This document shows, piece after piece, positions 6,127 to 10,836 of a stretch of 10,836 bases of DNA. Each line of letters opens with the position of its first letter. The first letter of the stretch is position 1. The DNA is from Actinomycetota bacterium. Its GTDB lineage: Bacteria; Actinomycetota; UBA4738; G016210805. The position numbers and the translations under genes were made by a program. The stretch spans positions 1 to 10,836 of the forward strand of contig JACQTL010000287.1 in assembly GCA_016210805.1 (NCBI GenBank), in the 5' to 3' direction. Under the pieces are notes generated by a model that was given only the letters and a program-made list of their open reading frames with translations, had not been told where the DNA came from and searched no databases.

Positions 6127-6672
6127 ATGATGCAGAGGGAGTCCGGCTCGGGGGGAACGACCCCCGGGCTCGTGACCCTGGCGGGCGGGGTGCTGGTTGT
6201 GATCAGCGTCTTCCTGCCCTGGGTGACCGTCGACTTCGGCGAGCTGGGGAGCCTGAGCGCCAAGGGCATCGACCTCGACGACGGCAAGATCGCGCTCGTG
6301 TTCGGGATCATCGTGGCCGCCTCGGGCAGCGTGATGATGGCTCGCCGGACCCGCGGCCTCCTGCTCGGGTTCGGGATCACGGCGCTGGTGTTCGGCGCGC
6401 TTCAGGCGCTCTTTTCCGTGATCGACCTGTCCGACGTGTCCGGGGAGGCCGGGATCGGATTCGGCCTGTACCTCACGCTCCTCGGGAGCGTGGCCGGCGG
6501 GATCGGCGGGGTCCTGGGGATCGTGGCCGCCCGGAAGCTGCCCAGGGCCGCCGCCATGGCCGCGCCCGCGGGCATCCCCCCACCGCCCGCTCCGCCGGCC
6601 CCGCCGGCGTCTGGCCCGATGGGAGGCCCGCCTCCCCCACCGCCCGCGGAAGGGAGCGGCCCCACCGCGTAG
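6127..6672 (+). CDS. Four-helix membrane protein with polyproline tail (paralogue of the next gene)
   Basis: The function is unknown. The 181-residue product has four predicted membrane helices (about 14-32, 53-72, 78-99 and 112-136), with a short polar loop after helix 1 and two arginines after helix 2. A C-terminal tail of about 45 residues made of Ala, Gly and Pro follows. The tail includes PPPP at 151-154 and six consecutive prolines at 168-173. Helix 1 ends in FLPWV and is followed by AKGIDLD. Both motifs recur at matching positions in the 6801 gene, so the two are paralogues. There is no signal-peptide cleavage site, zinc site or catalytic motif. The polyproline run would need elongation factor P for efficient translation. 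It may be co-transcribed with the zinc-ribbon gene, although a hairpin lies between them. Confidence 0.82.
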   Translation: MMQRESGSGGTTPGLVTLAGGVLVVISVFLPWVTVDFGELGSLSAKGIDLDDGKIALVFGIIVAASGSVMMARRTRGLLLGFGITALVFGALQALFSVIDLSDVSGEAGIGFGLYLTLLGSVAGGIGGVLGIVAARKLPRAAAMAAPAGIPPPPAPPAPPASGPMGGPPPPPPAEGSGPTA

Positions 6673-6728
6673 GGCTGGACCCCGATCGACCGAACCACCG
6701 GCTCCGACGACCGGCCGGGGGGGCGCGG

Positions 6729-6764
6729 ATGTGTGCCTTTTGCGGGGTTAGGGGAGAGATGTAA
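6729..6764 (+). CDS. Possible 11-residue leader peptide with a CxxC motif
   Basis: ATG at 6729 opens a frame reading MCAFCGVRGEM and then TAA. It has two cysteines in a CxxC spacing. The stop codon falls in the loop between the arms of the inverted repeat at 6747-6779, and the left arm is inside the peptide's last codons. This is the arrangement of an attenuation leader, but the frame is very short, its upstream GGGGGGCGCGG is only a poor ribosome binding site, and chance is a serious alternative. Confidence 0.2.
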   Translation: MCAFCGVRGEM

Positions 6765-6779
6765 GAGTCGTCCCCTAAC
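6747..6779. promoter_or_regulatory. Inverted repeat (9-bp arms) upstream of the 6801 gene
   Basis: GTTAGGGGA (6747-6755) and TCCCCTAAC (6771-6779) are perfect inverted copies with a 15-base spacer, ending 21 bases before the start of the next gene. The arms could form an RNA hairpin or be half-sites of an operator. The TTAGGGG core is unusual in such GC-rich DNA, which makes chance less likely. Confidence 0.5.
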
Positions 6780-6800
6780 TGCACGGGAAAGGCGGACACC

Positions 6801-7511
6801 ATGCAGACGTCCTCGCGTCCCACCCGGCCGTTCGGAGCGGCCGCCGTCGCGGTCGTCGGAGGGACCCTCGGCATCGTGTCGGGGTTCCTCCTCTGGGTCC
6901 GGGCATCCGCCGAGGGCGAGGTGCTCGAGGCCAAGGGCCTCGAGCTGGACGTGGGCCTCGGTGCGGTCGCGCTGTCCGGCCTGGGGATCCTGGCCGGGAT
7001 CTTGCTCTTCGCGTTGTCGGGCCGGACGGGCCGCCGGGCGTGGGGCATCGTGGCCCTGGTCACGGGCGCCCTGGTCGCGCTCGTGGGGATCTACGCGTCC
7101 TTCATCACCAAGGACTTCATCGGCAGCTACGGCTGCAGCGCGTTCGTCGAGCAGTTCACCCAGGAGGGGCTCACCGAGGAGTCCTGCGAGGCGTTCCTCC
7201 CCGGGGCCCTGGAGCTCCCGGGCGTGGAGACGTCGGCCCAGCCCGGCTCGTACCTGGTCCTCGGAGGCGGGGTGCTGATCCTGGTCGGCGGGGTCCTGGG
7301 AACCGCGTCCGCCGGGAGGGTCCCGCCGAAGGGCGCGGGGCACGCACCCGGCGTCGCCCCGCCTCCGGCGGCCGCCGCTCCTCCCCCGCCCGCTCCCCCG
7401 GCGGAGCCGGCCGGACCACCACCCCCCACCGGGCCCGCCTCCGGCGCCATGGGGACGCCCTCGCGTGAGGAGGAGGAGGGCGGCCAGCGGCCGCCTCCCG
7501 GCATCACCTAG
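6801..7511 (+). CDS. Four-helix membrane protein with proline-rich tail and a two-cysteine loop
   Basis: The function is unknown. The 236-residue product is a paralogue of the 6127 gene. FLLWV at 29-33 and AKGLELD at 44-50 match FLPWV at 29-33 and AKGIDLD at 45-51 there. Helix 3 (IVALVTGALVAL) matches ITALVFGALQAL. Membrane helices lie at about 11-33, 53-74, 80-103 and 150-171. The loop between helices 3 and 4 is enlarged to about 45 residues relative to the paralogue and holds Cys112 and Cys129, which could form a disulfide if the loop faces outside. The tail (about 173-236) is rich in Pro and Ala, with PPPP at 194-197 and 207-210, and ends with an acidic patch SREEEEGG. GGAAAGG eight bases upstream supports the ATG start. 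The TAG stop interlocks with the stop of ndk on the other strand. Confidence 0.82.
   Translation: MQTSSRPTRPFGAAAVAVVGGTLGIVSGFLLWVRASAEGEVLEAKGLELDVGLGAVALSGLGILAGILLFALSGRTGRRAWGIVALVTGALVALVGIYASFITKDFIGSYGCSAFVEQFTQEGLTEESCEAFLPGALELPGVETSAQPGSYLVLGGGVLILVGGVLGTASAGRVPPKGAGHAPGVAPPPAAAAPPPPAPPAEPAGPPPPTGPASGAMGTPSREEEEGGQRPPPGIT
7508..7511. other. Interlocked stop codons of convergent genes (CTAG)
   Basis: The palindrome CTAG gives TAG at 7509-7511 on the plus strand, ending the 6801 gene, and TAG from 7510 to 7508 on the minus strand, ending ndk. The two coding regions overlap by four bases tail to tail. Confidence 0.97.
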
Positions 7512-7924
7512 GGATCGCCCGGCCCGAAGAACAGCTCGAGCTCGCGCCTCGCCGACTCCGGCGAGTCGCTCCCGTGAACCAGGTTCTCGGTGATCACCGT
7601 CCCGAAGTCGCCCCGGATCGTGCCCGGCGGGGCCGTGGCCGGGTCGGTGGGACCCATCAGGGTCCGGAGCACCGACACCGCCCGCTCCCCGACCACCCGG
7701 GCCACGACGACGTCGCCCGAGGTGATGAAGTCCACCAGCTCCCCGAAGAACGGCTTGTCGCGGTGCTCCGCGTACTGCTCCTCGGCCAGGGCCCGGTCCA
7801 CCCGGTCCATGCGCAGCTCCGCGATCCGGAGGCCCTTGGCCTCCACGCGGCGGAGGACCTCGCCGGTGAGGCCCCGGCGCACGCCGTCGGGCTTCACGAT
7901 CAGCAGGGTGTGCTCTTCGGCCAT
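7508..7924 (-). CDS. ndk: Nucleoside diphosphate kinase Ndk
   Basis: Ndk transfers the gamma phosphate of ATP to other NDPs through a phosphohistidine, balancing cytoplasmic NTP and dNTP pools. The 138-residue product has the usual length. The N-terminal LLIVKPDGVRRGL segment carries the conserved Lys11. GTIRGDFG (101-108) is the nucleotide-binding stretch. The active-site motif ENLVHGSDSPESA contains catalytic His117. The C-terminal LELFF is also typical. The start is ATG at 7922-7924, with GAAAGG about nine bases upstream. It lies 22 bp downstream of folC on the same strand and is probably in one transcript with valS and folC. Its stop codon shares the palindromic CTAG at 7508-7511 with the convergent gene, leaving no room for a terminator between them. 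Confidence 0.98.
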   Translation of the reverse strand: MAEEHTLLIVKPDGVRRGLTGEVLRRVEAKGLRIAELRMDRVDRALAEEQYAEHRDKPFFGELVDFITSGDVVVARVVGERAVSVLRTLMGPTDPATAPPGTIRGDFGTVITENLVHGSDSPESARRELELFFGPGDP

Positions 7925-7946
7925 CGCTCGAGCCTTTCGCTAACGG

Positions 7947-9230
7947 TCAGTCCAGCAGATGGGTGCGGGCGTCCGCGACAGTGTAGAGAGAGCCCGTCAC
8001 GAGCAGCAGGTCTCCCTGCCCGGCCTCGGCCAGGGCGGCGTCGACGGCCTCCCCCACCGAGCCGAAGCTGTCCGCCGTGAGACCCGCCTCCTCGCAGGCC
8101 CGGGCCACGACCTCCGGCGGGGCGGTGCGGGCCGCCCGCGAGTGGGGGGCCACGAAGGCCCGGTCGGCCAGGGCGGCCAGGGGGCCCACCACGCCCGGAA
8201 CGTCCTTGTTCGCGGAGACGCCGAGCACGAGGAGGAGGCGATCCCAGGCGAACGCCTCGGGCAGGGTCCCGGCCAGGGCCATCGCGGCCGCGGGGTTGTG
8301 GGCGCCGTCCAGCACGACCAGGGGGCGGCGGCGGGCCACCTCCAGGCGTCCGGGGACGGCCGCGCCCTCCAGGGCCCTCCTGACGGCGGGCTCGGAGAGG
8401 GCCCGGCCCAGGAGGGCCTCCAGGGCCACCACGGAGGCCCCGGCGTTCCTGGCCGCGTGCTCCCCGAAGAGCGGGAGGAGGAGGTCCTCGTATGCGGCGT
8501 GCCGCCCCCGGACCGTGACCACCTGGCCCCCGATCCCCGGTCGCCGCACGTCCACGGTCCAGTCCCTGCCCTCCAGGAGCAGGTCGGCCTCGTACTCGCG
8601 GCAGCGGTCCTCGATCACGGCCAGGGCCTCGGGGGGCTGCTCCCGGACCACGGCCGCCTTCCCCGGCTTCACGATCCCGGCCTTCTCGGTGGCCACCTCG
8701 GCGACGGTGGACCCGAGCTCGGGATGGTCGAGCGCGATCGGGCACAGCACGGCCACGTCCCCGGCCACCAGGTTCGTGGCGTCCCAGGTGCCCCCCATGC
8801 CCACCTCGAACACCCCCAGCGCCACGGGCCGGTCGGCGAACCACAGGTAGGCCAGGGCGGTCAGGGCCTCGAAGTAGGTCACCCGCTCGCCGCCCCGGGC
8901 GTCCACCGTGCGCAGGTAGGGCAGCAGGCGCTCGTACTCCTCGGCGAGATCGTCGTCGGCGATCGGCTCCCCGCACACGGACAGCCGCTCGGTGACCGAG
9001 ACCAGGTGGGGAGAGATGAACGCGCCGGCCACCAGGCCGTGCTCGCAGGCCAGGCGGGCCACCAGCAGCGCCGTGGTGGTCTTCCCGTTGGTCCCCGTGA
9101 CGTGGACGGTCGGATAGGCGAGCTCGGGGTGGTCCATCAGCTCGGCGAGGGCCGAGATCCGGGAGACGTCGGGGACCATCCGCTCGGGCTGGCGACCCTC
9201 GAGCTCGGCCAGGACGGCGTCGACGTCCAC
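7947..9230 (-). CDS. folC: Folylpolyglutamate synthase / dihydrofolate synthase FolC
   Basis: FolC adds glutamates to folates, and in many bacteria also joins dihydropteroate to the first glutamate, using ATP through an acyl-phosphate. The 427-residue product is a Mur-ligase-fold enzyme of normal length. The P-loop GTNGKTTT is at 46-53. SPHL at 73-76 belongs to the folate-binding loop. The signature FEVGMGGTWDATN is at 141-153. The ATEKAGIVKPG segment (180-190) contains the lysine expected to be carbamylated, and DGAHNP at 308-313 starts the C-terminal glutamate-binding domain. The GTG start at 9228-9230 is four bases after the valS stop, with no good ribosome binding site, so translational coupling is likely. 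A longer reading frame upstream is an out-of-frame read of valS. Whether it has one or both activities cannot be told from sequence. Confidence 0.95.
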   Translation of the reverse strand: MDVDAVLAELEGRQPERMVPDVSRISALAELMDHPELAYPTVHVTGTNGKTTTALLVARLACEHGLVAGAFISPHLVSVTERLSVCGEPIADDDLAEEYERLLPYLRTVDARGGERVTYFEALTALAYLWFADRPVALGVFEVGMGGTWDATNLVAGDVAVLCPIALDHPELGSTVAEVATEKAGIVKPGKAAVVREQPPEALAVIEDRCREYEADLLLEGRDWTVDVRRPGIGGQVVTVRGRHAAYEDLLLPLFGEHAARNAGASVVALEALLGRALSEPAVRRALEGAAVPGRLEVARRRPLVVLDGAHNPAAAMALAGTLPEAFAWDRLLLVLGVSANKDVPGVVGPLAALADRAFVAPHSRAARTAPPEVVARACEEAGLTADSFGSVGEAVDAALAEAGQGDLLLVTGSLYTVADARTHLLD

Positions 9231-9234
9231 GCGT

Positions 9235-10836
9235 CTAGGAGGCCGTCCGGCCGAGCTGCTCGAGCTCGGCGACCAGGGCGGACTCCTCCTCGCGCAGCGC
9301 GTCCGCGGCGGACCGCTCCCTGTCCACGACCTCCGGCGCGGCCTTCCCCAGGAACCCCGGGTTGGCCAGCTTCCGGTCGCGCCGCTCCAGCTGCTCCCGG
9401 ACCTCGGCCAGCTTCTTGCGCTTGCGGGCAACGATGGGTCCCACGTCGAGGTCGGGGGGGAGCTCGAGCCGCGAGGTGGCTCCGTCGAGCTCCGCGAAGC
9501 CCAGCCCGGCCCCGGTGAGCCGCTCGACGTCCTCCCGGAGCGGCTCGACGACGGCCCGGCGGGACCGGTCGACCAGGGCCCGGGCCCTGGTCCCCGGGGG
9601 GAGGACCGCGAGCAGGCCCCGGACCTCCGACACCAGGCCCTGGAGGGAGCCGAACCTGTCCTCCACCTTTGGGTCCGCGTGGGGCTCGTGGGGCTCGGGC
9701 CACGGGGCGACCACGATCGACTCCCCCACGTCGAACCGCTGCCAGATCTCCTCGGTCACGAAGGGCATCAGGGGGTGGAGGAGGCGGAGGGTCCGCTCCA
9801 GGACCCAGGCCAGGACCGCGGAGGAGTCCGCCCGCTCGTCGGGGGAGCCGTTCAGGCGGGCCTTCTCCAGCTCGAGCCCCCAGTCGCAGTACTCCGACCA
9901 CAGGAACCGGTGGAGCGACTGGGCGGCGTCGGCCGGCCGGTACTCCTCGTAGGCCCGGTCGGCATCGGCCCTGGCCGTCTCGTGGCGGGACAGCAGCCAC
10001 CTCTCGGCCAGGGTCCACCGCTCGGCGGGGGGGAGCTCCGGCGCGCCGCCGGGGTGGGCGGAGAGGACGAGGCGGGCGGCGTTCCAGATCTTGTTGGCGA
10101 AGTGCCGGCCGGCCTCGATGGCCTCCTCGGCCAGGGGCAGGTTCTGCTGCTCGGGACCGGCCATCCGCATCAGGGCGAACCGGAGGCCGTCGGCCCCGTA
10201 CCGCTCGATCATGTCGAGCGGGTCGATCACGTTGCCCAGCGACTTGCTCATCTTGCGTCCCACGTGGTCCCGGACCAGCCCGTGGATCACCACGTCGGCG
10301 AAGGGGACGGGGTCGCCCGTCCTGGTGGCCTGGGGAGCGACCAGGTGCATCCCCGACATGACCATCCGCGCAACCCAGAGGTAGAGGATCTCGTACCCGG
10401 TGACCAGGGCGGTGGTCGGGTAGAAGTAGGCCAGGTCCTCGGTCTCGTCGGGCCAACCCAGCGTGGAGAACGGCCAGAGCTGCGACGAGAACCACGTGTC
10501 CAGGACGTCGGGGTCCTGCTCCAGGTCCGTCTGCCCGCACTCCGGGCAGGCCTCGGGGTCCAGGGCCGCGGCGAACTCGTGCCCGTCGGGGCAGTACCAC
10601 ACCGGGATCCGGTGCCCCCACCACAGCTGGCGGGAGATGTTCCAGTCCCTCAGGTTGTCGAGCCACTCCGTGTAGTTCCGCCGCCACCGCTCCGGGTAAA
10701 AGCGCATCCTGCCGTCCTCGGCGGCCCGGCGCGCCGGACCGGTCAGCCGGCTCACGGCCACGAACCACTGCTTCCCCGAGAGCCAGGGCTCGATCTCGCT
10801 CCGGCACCGGTAGCAGTGCCCGACCACGTGCAGGTA
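9235..10836 (-). CDS. valS: Valyl-tRNA synthetase (C-terminal part, N-terminus beyond the window)
   Basis: ValS attaches valine to tRNA-Val. The window holds the last 533 residues; the HIGH motif and most of the Rossmann and editing domains lie beyond the right edge. Visible are the class I signature DWNISRQLWWGHRIP, the KMSKS loop at positions 10240-10254 (GRKMSKSLGN) and the anticodon-binding helical domain. The C-terminal coiled-coil arm, typical of ValS, contains LANPGFLGKAAPEVVDRE. The Cys pairs GHCYRC and CPECG (with WYCPDGHE between them) suggest a structural zinc site around the catalytic insertion. DWNISRQLWWGHRIP together with the coiled-coil arm separates it from isoleucyl- and leucyl-tRNA synthetases. 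It is the first of three minus-strand genes (valS, folC, ndk). Its stop is four bases before folC. Confidence 0.97.
   Translation of the reverse strand, partial: YLHVVGHCYRCRSEIEPWLSGKQWFVAVSRLTGPARRAAEDGRMRFYPERWRRNYTEWLDNLRDWNISRQLWWGHRIPVWYCPDGHEFAAALDPEACPECGQTDLEQDPDVLDTWFSSQLWPFSTLGWPDETEDLAYFYPTTALVTGYEILYLWVARMVMSGMHLVAPQATRTGDPVPFADVVIHGLVRDHVGRKMSKSLGNVIDPLDMIERYGADGLRFALMRMAGPEQQNLPLAEEAIEAGRHFANKIWNAARLVLSAHPGGAPELPPAERWTLAERWLLSRHETARADADRAYEEYRPADAAQSLHRFLWSEYCDWGLELEKARLNGSPDERADSSAVLAWVLERTLRLLHPLMPFVTEEIWQRFDVGESIVVAPWPEPHEPHADPKVEDRFGSLQGLVSEVRGLLAVLPPGTRARALVDRSRRAVVEPLREDVERLTGAGLGFAELDGATSRLELPPDLDVGPIVARKRKKLAEVREQLERRDRKLANPGFLGKAAPEVVDRERSAADALREEESALVAELEQLGRTAS

Larger units (their letters stand above)
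6673..6800. other. Intergenic leader between the two paralogous membrane-protein genes
   Basis: This 128-bp gap holds a tiny open frame (6729-6764), an inverted repeat (6747-6779) and the ribosome binding site of the next gene (GGAAAGG, 6786-6792). Part of it is less GC-rich than its surroundings. A weak promoter-like pair, TTGCGG (6740-6745) and TAAGAG (6762-6767) with a 16-bp spacer, overlaps the inverted repeat. It matches consensus poorly. Confidence 0.5.

Noticed and set aside
9231..9431. Upstream extension of folC into valS
   Set aside because: The 67 extra residues are Ser/Arg/Trp/Pro-rich read-through of valS in another frame. GTG 9230, just after the valS stop, gives a normal FolC N-terminus.
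7959..9518. 519-codon plus-strand open frame opposite folC and the end of valS
   Set aside because: The composition is that of an antisense shadow (Gly, His, Arg, Gln), it crosses a gene boundary, and FolC on the other strand has all its family motifs.
9137..10807. Second long minus-strand frame over valS
   Set aside because: It is an out-of-frame read of valS with Arg/Gly/Pro-rich translation. The KMSKS, zinc and coiled-coil features are all in the other frame.
1..10836. A novel defence, secretion or mobile system
   Set aside because: No nuclease, helicase, transposase, integrase, CRISPR repeat, toxin-antitoxin pair or tRNA-bordered attachment site was found. Apart from the lysine-less protein and the three membrane proteins, all genes are ordinary housekeeping genes.

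Overview
The window is very GC-rich, gene-dense DNA. Its gene content (valS-folC-ndk, a type II fatty-acid synthesis cluster, mreB, CxxC zinc-ribbon membrane proteins, proline/alanine-rich tails, frequent GTG starts) suggests an actinobacterium (Actinomycetota), probably a deep-branching or uncultured lineage. The phylum is inferred from gene order and composition; no rRNA or other marker fixes it. I see no tRNA, rRNA, CRISPR array, transposase or integrase.

Layout. Positions 1-581 hold the N-terminal half of mreB on the minus strand, running off the left edge. A 188-bp divergent intergenic region (582-769) holds short tandem repeats and an operator-like imperfect palindrome. A tightly packed plus-strand operon follows: fabD, a small biotinyl/lipoyl-fold protein without the modifiable lysine, fabH, fabG, acpP and fabF (770-5308). 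Several of these genes overlap by 4-17 bp. Behind fabF on the same strand come a zinc-ribbon membrane protein (5358-6068) and two paralogous four-helix membrane proteins with polyproline C-terminal tails (6127-6672 and 6801-7511). The last of these ends inside the stop codon of ndk, which lies on the opposite strand. From there to the right edge the minus strand carries ndk, folC and the C-terminal part of valS (read in the order valS, folC, ndk).

How the genes work together. FabD loads malonate onto the acyl carrier protein AcpP, FabH starts chains, FabF elongates them and FabG reduces the beta-keto group. A dehydratase, an enoyl-ACP reductase and acetyl-CoA carboxylase are not in the window. 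ValS, FolC and Ndk are housekeeping enzymes (tRNA charging, folate polyglutamylation, NTP balance), and MreB is the rod-shape actin. From memory of Streptomyces, valS, folC, ndk and mre genes lie close together on one strand. Here a plus-strand block of about 7 kb separates ndk from mreB.

The items most worth a second look are the lysine-less biotinyl-like protein inside the fab operon, the split valS-folC-ndk / mreB neighbourhood, the duplicated polyproline-tailed membrane proteins, and two candidate regulatory structures (728-744 and 6729-6779).
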